64,000 nt of DNA. Source: Burkholderia cepacia. GTDB lineage: Bacteria; Pseudomonadota; Gammaproteobacteria; Burkholderiales; Burkholderiaceae. Position numbers and translations under genes: made by a program. Of this stretch, positions 44,317-53,311 are shown piece after piece. Below the pieces are notes generated by a model. It did not search any database, had not been told where the DNA came from, and saw only the letters and a list, made by a program, of their open reading frames with translations. Position 1 is the stretch's first letter. The number at the start of each line of letters is the position of its first letter. Where the stretch lies: positions 1 to 64,000 of the forward strand of contig NZ_LDWR01000046.1 in assembly GCF_001039005.1 (NCBI RefSeq), read 5' to 3'.

Positions 44317-45640
44317 ACAGCGACCCGACGCGCAGGATCTGCGTGAGCGCGTCGAGCGCCGTGCGCGATTCGTCGAGCAGCGCCGGATCGGCGAGGTCTT
44401 CCGGCGCGAGGCGATCGCGATAGTGCTTGTCGATCCATGCGTCGAGCGACGTGAACAGCGTGTCGTTGATCCACACGTTCGACGTGACGGCCGCGCGCTC
44501 GGCTTCGTTCAGCACGACGCGCAGGCGCAGGCACGCGGGGCCGCCGCCGTTCTTCATGCTTTCGCGCAGGTCGAACACGAGCACGTCGTGAATCGGGCCG
44601 TTGCTGGCCGCGAGACGGTCGAGATAGGCCGCGACGTTCGCGTTCTCGCGGCATTCCTGCGGCACGACGAGCACCTGCGAACCGTCCGCGCGCGACAGCA
44701 GCTGGCTGTTGAACAGATACGACGTCACCGCATCGTTCACGCTCACGGCGGCCTCGGGCACCTCGATCACGTTCAGGCGCGCGCCGCGTGCGTCGAGCGC
44801 GGCGGTCAGCGTGTCGTAGATCGCCTGCTTGTTGACGAACGCGCGCTCGTGCGTGAACAGCGTGTCGCGGTTGCCGACCGAGATCACGTCGTTGTGGAAC
44901 ACGCCCGCGTCGATCACGTCCGGATCCTGCTGCGCGTACACCGTCGCTTCTTCGGCGAGCCCGTGGCGATGCGCGACCGCGCGGCTCGCCTCGAAGGTCT
45001 GGCGTGCCGGGAAGCGCTTCGGCTCGGGGCCGCGGCGGTACTCCGCGCGGCCGTACACGAAGAACTCGATGCCCGGCTTGTCGTATTCGGCGCAAAAGCG
45101 CGTGTGGTTCGCCGCGCCTTCGTCGCCGAGCGCCGGCGTGCCCGTCAGCGCTTCGTGCACCGCGAAGTGCGCGGGATCGGCGAACAGCGTCGACAACGTG
45201 CGGCGCGTCGCGTCGTGCTCGATCGCGCGATGCAGCTTGCTGCACAGGTTCGCCGGCGTGAAGTGCACGCGGCCGTCGCTCGTGTCGGCCGACGGGCTGA
45301 CGGTGGCCGCGTTCGCGGTCCACATCGCCGATGCCGAGCTCGCCGCGGCCAGCAGTTCGGGCGCCTGCTTCGCGGCCTTCGCGATCACGTCCGCGTCCTT
45401 GCCCGAGAAGCCGAGCTCGCGCAGCAGGCGCAGCGACGGCCGCTCCTGCGGCGGCAGCACGCCCTGTGCGAAACCGAGATCCGCGAGCTGCTTCATCTTG
45501 CGCAGCCCCTGCTTCGCGGCGGCCTTCGGATTCGCGGCCGACTTCTCGTTGTTGAGCGACGCCACGTTGCCGAACGACAGCCCGGCGTAGTTGTGGGTCG
45601 GGCCGACGAGTCCGTCGAAATTGGCTTCTTGTGCGTTCAT
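44300..45640 (-). CDS. aruB: N-succinylarginine dihydrolase
   Basis: A 446-aa enzyme converting N-succinylarginine to N-succinylornithine, ammonia and carbon dioxide. It begins MNAQEANFDGLVGPTHNYAG with the typical glycine-rich start. It contains GVFHNDVISVGNRD (catalytic His) and ends in the active-site region MKNGGGPACLRLRVVLNE with the nucleophilic Cys near 365, all family hallmarks. The length (about 440-450) is normal. Stop and start overlap aruE; aruD ends 14 bp upstream. Also called astB. Confidence 0.95.
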   Translation of the reverse strand: MNAQEANFDGLVGPTHNYAGLSFGNVASLNNEKSAANPKAAAKQGLRKMKQLADLGFAQGVLPPQERPSLRLLRELGFSGKDADVIAKAAKQAPELLAAASSASAMWTANAATVSPSADTSDGRVHFTPANLCSKLHRAIEHDATRRTLSTLFADPAHFAVHEALTGTPALGDEGAANHTRFCAEYDKPGIEFFVYGRAEYRRGPEPKRFPARQTFEASRAVAHRHGLAEEATVYAQQDPDVIDAGVFHNDVISVGNRDTLFTHERAFVNKQAIYDTLTAALDARGARLNVIEVPEAAVSVNDAVTSYLFNSQLLSRADGSQVLVVPQECRENANVAAYLDRLAASNGPIHDVLVFDLRESMKNGGGPACLRLRVVLNEAERAAVTSNVWINDTLFTSLDAWIDKHYRDRLAPEDLADPALLDESRTALDALTQILRVGSLYDFQR

Positions 45641-45654
45641 CGTCGCTCCCTCGA

Positions 45655-47118
45655 TCAGAAATGCAGGCCCGGCGACAGGCTCGCGGGCAAGGTCAGTTGC
45701 GTGCTTTCCACCGACGCCATCGGAAACGCGCAATAGTCGGCCGCGTAGTACGCGCTCGGGCGATGGTTGCCCGAGCGGCCCGTGCCGCCGAACGGCGCGG
45801 CGGACGACGCGCCGTTGGTCGGCCGGTTCCAGTTGACGATCCCGGCGCGAATCGTGCGGCGGAAGTGTTCCCATGCGTGCGCGTCGTCGGCGAGCAGGCC
45901 GGCGGACAGGCCGAACGCCGTGTCGTTCGCGCGCTCGATCGCTTCGTCGAACGTCGCGTAGCGCACGATCTGCGCGAGCGGGCCGAAGTGCTCTTCGTCG
46001 GGCAGGCTGGCCACCCCCGTCACGTCGACGATCGCCGCGTTCACGAAACCGAGGCGCGGATCGCGCTGCGTCATCGCGATGATCGGCTTCGCACCCTGCT
46101 CGATCAGGCGCGACTGCGCGTCGACGAGCTTCGCGGCCGCGCGGGCCGAGATCACCGCGCCCATGAACGGCTGCGGATCGGCGTCGAACACGTCGGCCGT
46201 GATCTTCGACGTGACGTCGGCGAAGCGCGCGAGAAAGCGGTCGCCGAACGCGCCCTGCGGCACGAAGATGCGGCGCGCGCACGTGCAGCGCTGGCCGGCC
46301 GACAGGAACGCCGACTGGATCGTGTGATGCACGGCCGCGTCGATGTCCTCGACTTCGCCGATCACGAGCGGGTTGTTGCCGCCCATCTCGAGCGCGAGCA
46401 CGATTTCCGGACGGCCGCCGAACTGCTTGTGCAGCAGCGTGCCGGTGTCCGAGCTGCCCGTGAAGAACAGCCCGTCGATCTGCCGATGATTCGCGAGCGC
46501 GATGCCCGTGTCCTTCTCGCCCTGCACGAGGTTCAGCACGCCGTCCGGCAGCCCGGCTTCCTTCCACACCTCGACTGTCGCACGCGCAACGCCCGGCGCA
46601 AGCTCCGACGGCTTGAACACCACCGCGTTGCCGGCGATCAGCGCGGGCACGATATGGCCGTTCGGCAAATGGCCGGGGAAGTTGTACGGGCCGAACACCG
46701 CGACGACGCCGTGCGGACGGTGGCGCAGCACCGCGACACCGTCGGCCATGTCCTGGCGCTTCTCGCCCGTGCGTTCCTGGTACGCCTGGATCGAAATGCC
46801 GACCTTCGCGGCCATCGACGCGACTTCGGTGCGCGCTTCCCACAGCGGCTTGCCCGTCTCGCGGCCGATCGCGGTCGCGATCGCTTCCTTGCGTTCGTTG
46901 AGCAATGCCGCGAAGCGCTTGGCGATCGCGCAGCGCGATTCGAAGTCGAGCGCCGACCAGCCGGCGAATGCGCGGCGCGCGCTCGCAACCGCGCGGTCGA
47001 CGTCGGCCGCCGACGCGCTTTCACCCTGCCACGCGATTTCGTCGGTGCCCGAGTTGCGCGAAGCGAAGACGGGGCCCGAGCCTGCGACCCAGGCGCCGTC
47101 GATGAAGAGTTCCGTCAT
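45655..47118 (-). CDS. aruD: Succinylglutamic semialdehyde dehydrogenase
   Basis: A 487-aa NAD-dependent aldehyde dehydrogenase, the fourth step of the pathway. It starts MTELFIDGAWVAGSGP. It shows FNFPGHLPNGHIVPAL-type NAD-binding region (YNFPGHLPNG), catalytic Glu in LALEMGGNNPL near 243, and catalytic Cys in SAGQRCTCARRIFVP near 277. The length and motifs fit AstD. It is 7 bp from aruG and 14 bp from aruB, so the genes are tightly linked. Confidence 0.95.
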   Translation of the reverse strand: MTELFIDGAWVAGSGPVFASRNSGTDEIAWQGESASAADVDRAVASARRAFAGWSALDFESRCAIAKRFAALLNERKEAIATAIGRETGKPLWEARTEVASMAAKVGISIQAYQERTGEKRQDMADGVAVLRHRPHGVVAVFGPYNFPGHLPNGHIVPALIAGNAVVFKPSELAPGVARATVEVWKEAGLPDGVLNLVQGEKDTGIALANHRQIDGLFFTGSSDTGTLLHKQFGGRPEIVLALEMGGNNPLVIGEVEDIDAAVHHTIQSAFLSAGQRCTCARRIFVPQGAFGDRFLARFADVTSKITADVFDADPQPFMGAVISARAAAKLVDAQSRLIEQGAKPIIAMTQRDPRLGFVNAAIVDVTGVASLPDEEHFGPLAQIVRYATFDEAIERANDTAFGLSAGLLADDAHAWEHFRRTIRAGIVNWNRPTNGASSAAPFGGTGRSGNHRPSAYYAADYCAFPMASVESTQLTLPASLSPGLHF

Positions 47119-47125
47119 GGTTCGT

Positions 47126-48160
47126 TTATCCCTGTTTGACTTTGAGCGGCAGCACGCGGACCGGATCGCCGGCCTTCACGTCGAGCGCGGCGGCATCGTC
47201 GGCCGACAGCACGAACGCGCCGTTCGTGACCACGCCCGGCGCGACGCCGACGCGGAAATCGGTGAGCGACGTGTTCGACACCAGCGACGTCGGCGGGCGC
47301 TCGCCTCCCGCGTCAGGCACGCCGATCGCGACCGGCACGACGACGCTCTCGCGCACGGTGCGCAGGTCGTTCACGTGGCATTCGAGCACGGGGCCCGCGT
47401 CGAAGATGTCGACGTGATTCTGGTAGCGCAGCCCTTCCGCCTCGAGCATCTTGCGGGCGGGCAGCGTGTCGCGGTGCGTGAGGCCGACCGCATCCTGCGC
47501 GTCCTGCGGCAGCAGATCGACGTACACGGGGTAGCGCGGCATCAGTTCCGCGAGGAACGACTTGCGGCCGTGCGAGCTGAGATAGTCGGCCGCGTTGAAA
47601 TCGATCTGGTAGAAGTGCGAACCGACCGCGCGCCAGAACGGCGACGTGCCGTCTTCGTCGAAGTGGCCGCGCAATTCCGCGCAGATGCGTTCCGGGAAAC
47701 GGTCGCGGAACTGCGCGATGAACATGAAGCGCGAGCGCGACAGCAGGCCGCCGACGCCGCCCGTGCGATAGCGCGGGCTGAGGAACAGCGAGCACACCTC
47801 CGCATAACCGGTCAGGTCGTGCGAGATGTTCAGCGCGGACATCCGCGTCCACACGCCGAGCTCCTGGCTCGCGTGCACGACCGTGCTCACGCGGTAGTTG
47901 TAGAACGGCTGTTCGAGGCCGACCTGCGACTCGATTCCGCACACGCCCGCGATGTCGCCCGTCTTCGATTCTTCCATCACGAAGAAGTAGCCGGCCTCGC
48001 CGGGCTCGGCCTCGCCCGCGAGCGTGCGGCGCGTGCGTTCGATGCGCGCGGCAAGCGCGTCGCGGTCGGGCTTGAACGTGGTCAGGCCCGGCCCGGTTTC
48101 CTTCGCGAGCGACACGAGCGCATCGACGTCGCCCGTTTGTACGACCCGAACAACGATCAT
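47126..48160 (-). CDS. aruG: Arginine N-succinyltransferase, beta subunit
   Basis: A 344-aa subunit that, with AruF, transfers succinyl from succinyl-CoA to arginine. It starts MIVVRVVQTGDVDALVSLA and contains the family blocks FYNYRVSTVVHASQELGVW, CSLFLSPRYRTGGVGGLLS, GTSPFWRAVGSHFYQIDF and HVDIFDAGPVLECHV. The GNAT-type fold carries the acyl-CoA site. It overlaps aruF by 4 bp (ATGA) and precedes aruD by 7 bp. The two-subunit form is known from Pseudomonas and Burkholderia; enterics have one AstA. Confidence 0.95.
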   Translation of the reverse strand: MIVVRVVQTGDVDALVSLAKETGPGLTTFKPDRDALAARIERTRRTLAGEAEPGEAGYFFVMEESKTGDIAGVCGIESQVGLEQPFYNYRVSTVVHASQELGVWTRMSALNISHDLTGYAEVCSLFLSPRYRTGGVGGLLSRSRFMFIAQFRDRFPERICAELRGHFDEDGTSPFWRAVGSHFYQIDFNAADYLSSHGRKSFLAELMPRYPVYVDLLPQDAQDAVGLTHRDTLPARKMLEAEGLRYQNHVDIFDAGPVLECHVNDLRTVRESVVVPVAIGVPDAGGERPPTSLVSNTSLTDFRVGVAPGVVTNGAFVLSADDAAALDVKAGDPVRVLPLKVKQG

Positions 48161-49209
48161 GCTGCGTCTCCCTTCAAATCTTCATCGTCGCGGCGGTGCA
48201 GCGGCACGCAGCGCACGACATCGCCGTCCTTCACGTCGAGCGCCGCGCGCACGTCGCCGGCCAGCGGCGCGTCACCCGTCTCGCCCGGCAAGTCGGTCAG
48301 CACGCAGCGGAACGATTCGCCGCTGCCCGTCGACACCATGTACGCGACGTCGCCCTGCTCGCGCGCGGCTTCGCGCACGGTGCGCTCGGCGCCGTGCTTC
48401 ACGCACGCGGTGCGGTCGACCTGCGCGGTCAGCACCGGGCCCGCGTCGAAGATGTCGACGAAGCGGTCGGGCTCGAAGCCTTCCTCGAGATGGATGTCGT
48501 ACGCGAGCAGTGCCGTCTCGTTCGGCTCGCCGAGCACGCGCTGCGCGGCTTCCGGCAGCAGCGGCACGTAGAGCGGATAGGCCGGCATCACTTCCGCGAT
48601 GAACGTGCGGCTGCGCCCGCCCGACGCGATGTCGACGTCGGTGAAGTCGCGGCCGAAGAACTTGCGGCCCACCGCTTCCCAGAACGGCGATGCGCCGTTG
48701 CCGTCGCTCACGCCGAGCAGCAGCGTGAACACTTCGGGCGTGAAGCGGCGGCGGTTCGCGGCGATGTACATCATCCGTGCGCGCGAGATCAGGTGCGCGG
48801 CCGCGTCGCCGCGCAGCGACGGATCGACATAGAAGCCGGCGAGCCGGCTCTTGCCGGTCAGCTCGTGCGACATCGTGAGCGCGTGGATCTTGCGGTTCAC
48901 GTGCAGCTCGCGCGACGCGTGGATCAGTGCGTCGTTGCGGAACGCGTAGAACGGTTCCGAGTAGCCGGCCGCGGCCACGATGCTCGCCGTGCCGAGCAGC
49001 TTGCCCGTCGACGAATCTTCCAGCACGAAGAGGTAGAACTCCTCGCCGGCGAAGTCGACGTCCGCGCGAAACGAATCCTCGGAGAGCGCCACACGCGCTT
49101 CGAGCGCCGCGCGGTCGTGCGGCAGCGAGTGCAGGACCGGCTGCGCCGTGCGCGCCATGTGCGCGAGCGCATCGAGATCCGTGAGTTTGCCGGGGCGAAC
49201 AAATAGCAT
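48157..49209 (-). CDS. aruF: Arginine N-succinyltransferase, alpha subunit
   Basis: A 350-aa paralogue of the next gene: MLFVRPGKLTDLDALAHMA matches the start MIVVRVVQTGDVDALVSLA. Shared blocks are GLAGFYVDP-type segment, GASPFWEAVGRKFFGRDF and RFVDIFDAGPVLTAQVD. It functions as a heteromer with AruG and commits arginine to the AST pathway. Its stop overlaps aruG as ATGA. Reading from aruC, it is the second gene. Confidence 0.95.
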   Translation of the reverse strand: MLFVRPGKLTDLDALAHMARTAQPVLHSLPHDRAALEARVALSEDSFRADVDFAGEEFYLFVLEDSSTGKLLGTASIVAAAGYSEPFYAFRNDALIHASRELHVNRKIHALTMSHELTGKSRLAGFYVDPSLRGDAAAHLISRARMMYIAANRRRFTPEVFTLLLGVSDGNGASPFWEAVGRKFFGRDFTDVDIASGGRSRTFIAEVMPAYPLYVPLLPEAAQRVLGEPNETALLAYDIHLEEGFEPDRFVDIFDAGPVLTAQVDRTACVKHGAERTVREAAREQGDVAYMVSTGSGESFRCVLTDLPGETGDAPLAGDVRAALDVKDGDVVRCVPLHRRDDEDLKGDAA

Positions 49210-49239
49210 CGTCGTTCCTGTCTGCGATGGGTGCGCCGA

Positions 49240-50472
49240 TCAGCGCGCGGTGGCTTCCTGCGCGGCGAGCACTTGTTCGACTGCCTTCTCGAAGCGCTTG
49301 ACGCCTTCGTCGAGCAGGTCGAACGGGATCACCAGCGACGGGACGAAGCGCAGCACGTTCGGGCCGGCGATCAGCATGATCAGGCCTTGCTCGGCTGCCG
49401 CATTGACGAAGTCCTTCGCGCGGCCGTCGAACGCGGCCGTGAGTTCGGCACCGACGAGCAGGCCCTTGCCGCGGATGTCCTTGAAGATGCCGAAGCGTGC
49501 GTTGACGCGTTCGAGCGCGCCCTTCAGGCGCACGCTACGTTCGCGCACGCCTTCGAGCAGTTCCGGGTCGCCGATCAGTTCGACGACCTTGTCGGCGATC
49601 GCCGACGCGAGCGGGTTGCCGCCGTAGGTCGTGCCGTGCACGCCGACCTTGAAGTGCGCGGCCAGTTCGTTCGTCGTCAGCATCGCGCCGATCGGGAAGC
49701 CGTTGCCGAGCGCCTTCGCGGTCGTCAGGATGTCCGGCGTGACGCCCGTGTCCATGTACGCGTAGAACTGGCCCGTGCGGCCGACGCCCGTTTGCACTTC
49801 GTCGAAAATCAGCAGTGCGCCGTTGGCGTCGCACGCTTCGCGCAGCGCCTTCAGGAACGCCGGATCGGCCGGGATCACGCCGCCTTCGCCCTGCACCGGT
49901 TCGACGATCACCGCGCAGGTTTGCGGACCGATCGCCGCCTTCGCGGCTTCGATGTCGTTGTACGGCAGGTGCGTGATGCCGGCCGGCACGGGGCCGAAGC
50001 CTTCCGAGTATTTCGGCTGGCCGCCGACGCTGACCGTGAAGAACGTGCGGCCGTGGAACGACTGCACGAACGAGATGATTTCGGCTTTATCGGCGCCGTG
50101 GCGATCGAACGCGACTCGGCGCGCGAGCTTCAGTGCGGCTTCGTTCGCTTCCGCGCCCGAGTTCGCGAAGAATGCGCGGTCGGCGAACGTCAGCGATTCG
50201 AGGCGCTTCGCGAGGCGCAGCACCGGCTCGTTCGTGTAGCCGTTGCCGATGTGCCAGAGCTTGCGGCTTTGTTCATCGAGGACCTTCAGCAGTTCCGGGT
50301 GGCTGTGACCAAGGGACGTCACCGCGATGCCGCATGCGAAATCCACGTATTCGCGGCCGGCCGTGTCCCACACGCGGGAGCCCTCTGCGCGATCCGGCAC
50401 GAACGGGGCGGGGGAAAATACCGGCACCATCACTTCGTCGAATGTCTGGCGGTTCACGGTCGAGGTCGTCAT
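49240..50472 (-). CDS. aruC: Succinylornithine/acetylornithine aminotransferase
   Basis: A 410-aa class-III PLP aminotransferase, third step of the AST pathway and often also acting in arginine synthesis. It begins MTTSTVNRQTFDEVMVPVF and shows GREYVDFACGIAVTSLGHSHP, FFANSGAEANEAALKLAR, LIFDEVQTGVGRTG and the PLP-Lys in TTAKALGNGFPIGAM near 252. The ATG at 50472 has AAGGAA upstream; the longer reading frame start is not supported. It is the first gene of the catabolic operon; also called astC or argM. Confidence 0.95.
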   Translation of the reverse strand: MTTSTVNRQTFDEVMVPVFSPAPFVPDRAEGSRVWDTAGREYVDFACGIAVTSLGHSHPELLKVLDEQSRKLWHIGNGYTNEPVLRLAKRLESLTFADRAFFANSGAEANEAALKLARRVAFDRHGADKAEIISFVQSFHGRTFFTVSVGGQPKYSEGFGPVPAGITHLPYNDIEAAKAAIGPQTCAVIVEPVQGEGGVIPADPAFLKALREACDANGALLIFDEVQTGVGRTGQFYAYMDTGVTPDILTTAKALGNGFPIGAMLTTNELAAHFKVGVHGTTYGGNPLASAIADKVVELIGDPELLEGVRERSVRLKGALERVNARFGIFKDIRGKGLLVGAELTAAFDGRAKDFVNAAAEQGLIMLIAGPNVLRFVPSLVIPFDLLDEGVKRFEKAVEQVLAAQEATAR

Positions 50473-50649
50473 GGTCGTTCCTTTCGGTTTCGTAAGAGGG
50501 TTCAACAGGATCAAGTTTAGGTAAGGGTGACGCAAGCGTCTTGCGGAATTGCGACGGGTTCTATCGGAAGCGGATAGGCCGCTTTATTTTGCCCTCCCGG
50601 CGGGGGTTCTTGTTTGGTGTGTCGGTATTTTTGGGGGTTTGGGTTGATT
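50473..50649 (-). other. Upstream region of the aruC operon
   Basis: No gene is seen. It contains a 12-bp palindrome GACGCAAGCGTC (50529-50540) and, immediately next to it, the ArgR-like site listed separately. Confidence 0.5.
50541..50555 (-). promoter_or_regulatory. Possible ArgR half-site upstream of aruC
   Basis: On the minus strand GTCGC, 8 nt, then AA matches the core of the Pseudomonas AraC-type ArgR half-site (TGTCGC N8 AA) except the first T. It lies about 70 bp upstream of aruC. A second, clear half-site is not visible. Confidence 0.35.
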
Positions 50650-51419
50650 GCTTGCGTTTGTCGTGAAGCACCTGTGATCGTGTCGGTCTATTAGCGTCGC
50701 CCCTGCGCGGGGCAGCGGTTACTTTTCTTTGTCTTGCCAAAGAAAAGTAACCAAAAGAAAGGCGCTCGGACAACGCATGACTTCCCGGTGCCGTGGCCCT
50801 CTGAGTGGTCCTCGCCTAAGTGTCCGCGCCAGTCACGAAACCGGAGTGGTCCGAGCAATGGTTCTGACACCACTCACCACCCAACAAAGCGGTATACCGC
50901 CCGCTAGCTCCGCCCTCGCTTCGCTCGGCCGACAGGGACACATCCCTCCAGCACCACTGACGAAACAACCCCACCCCAATCCAATGAAGCAATGAATGAG
51001 TGATCACAAAGAATAAGGAGCAGCCTTGAGCCAATGCCGATGAAGGTAGCTGGCCAGCATGGGGATTCTGGGAGTGTCCGGCGGCATGATGTCTCGGCAG
51101 GAGCAAGAAGGCATGCAGCACAATCTGAAGCACCTTGCAGCCGAGCGTAGCGAGGATGGAGCTAGCGGGAGGTATACCGCTCTGTTGGGTGGTGAGTGGT
51201 GTCAGAACCATTGCTCGAACCACTCCGGGTTCTGGCCTGGCGCGGACACTTAGGCGGTGGCCACTCAGAAGGCCATGGCACCGGGAAGTCATGCGTTGTC
51301 CGAGCGCCTTTCTTTTGGTTACTTTTCTTTGGCAAGACAAAGAAAAGTAACCGCCGCCCCGCGCAGGGGCGACGCTAATAGACCGACACGATCACAGGTG
51401 CTTCACGACAAACGCAAGC
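50650..51419. mobile_element. Palindromic MITE-like element with 280-bp inverted arms
   Basis: The left arm (about 50650-50929) and the right arm (about 51140-51419) are near-identical inverted copies. Shared blocks include TTGCGTTTGTCGTGAAGCAC at the outer ends, a KpnI-free ACTTTTCTTTGTCTTGCCAA block and GGTATACC toward the centre. The central 210 bp are unique. Inside each arm, AAGAAAAGTAAC and GTTACTTTTCTT give a smaller hairpin. No transposase is encoded; small open frames in the arms are identical by symmetry and unlikely to be genes. The shape suggests a non-autonomous repeat. No clear target duplication is seen. Confidence 0.7.
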
Positions 51420-51429
51420 GAACCACGAA

Positions 51430-52467
51430 TCAATCCTTCCCCCCCCTCTCAACCAGCGCGCCCCCGCGAGGCTCACTCCCGGTCTGCTTCTCGAGCCAGG
51501 CTCGCCGATCTTCCCGAGGCGTCACCCCGAACCTCTCCCGATAAGCATTGGAAAAATGCGCAGCAGAAGAGAACCCACATGCAAGACTCACCTGCACGAC
51601 GGATTTGCTCGTGCGCTGCAACTGCGTCCGAGCCTTGAGCAACCGAAGATTGAGGTAATACTTCGACGGCATCGCCCCAAGATACTGCCGAAACAACCGC
51701 TCCAACTGTCGGCGCGAAACGCCGACCAATTCGGCGATCTCATCGGTCGTCAACGGATCCTCGACATTGGCTTCCATCAGCAGCAACGCATCGTTCAACT
51801 GAGGATGCCGCTCGCCGGGCGCGGTCACAAAAGGAATCCGCTGGCGTTCCTCACCGCTCCGCAACGTCCCCGCACCGAGCGCATCGGCAATTCTCTCGGC
51901 GAGATCGACACCATGTTCCCGGCCAATCACGGCCAGCATGAAATCAACGGTGGTCTGCCCGCCGGCACAGGTCGCCCGATCGCGATCGATCTCGAAGATC
52001 TGCTGCGTGACGATCGACCGCTCGAACTGCTCGGCGAACTGCTGATACGTCTCCCAGTTCACGCTCACGCGATACCCTGAAAGCTGCCCGGCCATCGCGA
52101 GCCACCACACGCCGTGGTGAATGCCGGTGACGAGCGGCGTACGCTGCCCGACCCGCGCGAGACTCGCGAGAAAGAGCCGGTAATCGGCAAACTGCTGGAA
52201 CCGCTCGGAGACGACGATCAGCCAGTCGCACGCGATCGCATCGTTGAACGCCGCATCGGCATGCCACTGCGCACCGCCCGCGAGCGGCACCGGCCGCCCG
52301 TCCCACGAACAGACCTGCCAGCGATACAGCAACCGCCCGTCGATCTCGTTCGCAAGATTCAACGCATCGACGATCGGGCCCACGCCCGACATCGACACGG
52401 GCGGCAATGCAACGATCGCCACCTGCGTCGTGCGGGTGGCGCCTGCGGGACGAGACACCGGTACCAC
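51430..52467 (-). CDS. argR: ArgR-type AraC-family arginine regulator
   Basis: A 345-aa regulator with an N-terminal GATase1-like domain (about 15-200; VAIVALPPVSMSGVGPIVDAL) and a C-terminal AraC domain with two HTH motifs (LTTDEIAELVGVSRRQLERLF and VQVSLACGFSSAAHFSNAY). The length and layout match Pseudomonas ArgR, which activates aru and aot genes in response to arginine. It lies between the transporter genes and the catabolic genes, the expected place. The start is a GTG without a strong Shine-Dalgarno sequence; a GTG three codons downstream is possible. A stretch of basic Gly-rich residues ends the protein. Confidence 0.85.
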   Translation of the reverse strand: MVPVSRPAGATRTTQVAIVALPPVSMSGVGPIVDALNLANEIDGRLLYRWQVCSWDGRPVPLAGGAQWHADAAFNDAIACDWLIVVSERFQQFADYRLFLASLARVGQRTPLVTGIHHGVWWLAMAGQLSGYRVSVNWETYQQFAEQFERSIVTQQIFEIDRDRATCAGGQTTVDFMLAVIGREHGVDLAERIADALGAGTLRSGEERQRIPFVTAPGERHPQLNDALLLMEANVEDPLTTDEIAELVGVSRRQLERLFRQYLGAMPSKYYLNLRLLKARTQLQRTSKSVVQVSLACGFSSAAHFSNAYRERFGVTPREDRRAWLEKQTGSEPRGGALVERGGKD

Positions 52468-52489
52468 GTATGAAACCCGCCCTGTCGCG

Positions 52490-53290
52490 TTACTTGAGAC
52501 TGCCCGACAGGAACTGCTTCAGCCGCTCGCTCTGCGGGCGCACCAGCACCTCCTTCGGATCGCCCTCTTCCTCGGTCCGCCCCTGATGCAGGAACATCAC
52601 GTGGTTCGACACGTTGCGCGCGAAGCCCATCTCGTGCGTGACGACGATCATCGTGCGGCCTTCCTCGGCGAGCTTCTGCATCACCTTCAGCACTTCGCCC
52701 ACGAGCTCCGGGTCGAGCGCCGACGTCGGTTCGTCGAACAGCATCACGTCCGGATGCATCGCGAGCGCGCGCGCAATCGCGACACGCTGCTGCTGGCCGC
52801 CCGACAGGTGCGACGGATACTGCTTCTCGACGCGCGGCGGCAAGCCGACCTTCTCCAGGTACTCGCGCGCACGATCCTCGGCTTCCTTCTTCGAAATGCC
52901 GAGCACGTGCAACGGCGCTTCCATCACGTTCTCGAGCACGTTCATGTGCGCCCAGAGGTTGAAGTGCTGGAACACCATCGCGAGCTTCGTGCGGATGCGC
53001 TGCAATTGCTTGTGATCGGCGACTTCGAGCGCGCCAGCCCGGTCGGTCTTGGTGCGCACGGTCTCGCCGTCGACGACGATCTGCCCCGCATTCGGCCGCT
53101 CGAGAAAATTGATGCAGCGCAGGAACGTGCTCTTGCCCGAGCCGCTCGCGCCGATGATGCTGATGACGTCACCGGCCTTCGCGTTCAGCGACACGCCCTT
53201 GAGCACCTCGTTGTCGCCGTAGCGCTTGTGGATATCGACCGCCGCAAGCTTGGTGGAAGCGGAAGCGCTCGTTTGAGTGATCTCGGCCAA
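52490..53290 (-). CDS. aotP: Basic amino-acid ABC transporter ATPase, AotP/HisP-like
   Basis: A 266-aa ATP-binding subunit. Walker A is GASGSGKST at 47-55, the signature motif is LSGGQQQR, Walker B is VMLFDEPTSALDPE, and the H-loop is VVTHEMGFARNV. A segment HKQLQRIRTKLAMVFQHFNLW marks the polar amino-acid (HisP/GlnQ) subfamily. It is 21 bp after the permease gene and 22 bp before argR. It energises import by the two permeases encoded next to it. Confidence 0.93.
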   Translation of the reverse strand: MAEITQTSASASTKLAAVDIHKRYGDNEVLKGVSLNAKAGDVISIIGASGSGKSTFLRCINFLERPNAGQIVVDGETVRTKTDRAGALEVADHKQLQRIRTKLAMVFQHFNLWAHMNVLENVMEAPLHVLGISKKEAEDRAREYLEKVGLPPRVEKQYPSHLSGGQQQRVAIARALAMHPDVMLFDEPTSALDPELVGEVLKVMQKLAEEGRTMIVVTHEMGFARNVSNHVMFLHQGRTEEEGDPKEVLVRPQSERLKQFLSGSLK

Positions 53291-53311
53291 CTGGCTCTCC
53301 TCGAAGTGAAA

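Noticed and set aside
50729..51340. Small open frames such as MSCQRKVTKRKALGQ in both arms of the inverted repeat
   Set aside because: The same peptide appears in both arms because the arms are inverted copies. No start context or domain is seen, so they are not counted as genes.
52441..52467. Upstream ATG start for argR
   Set aside because: No in-frame ATG with a ribosome site was seen; the GTG is kept, with moderate certainty.
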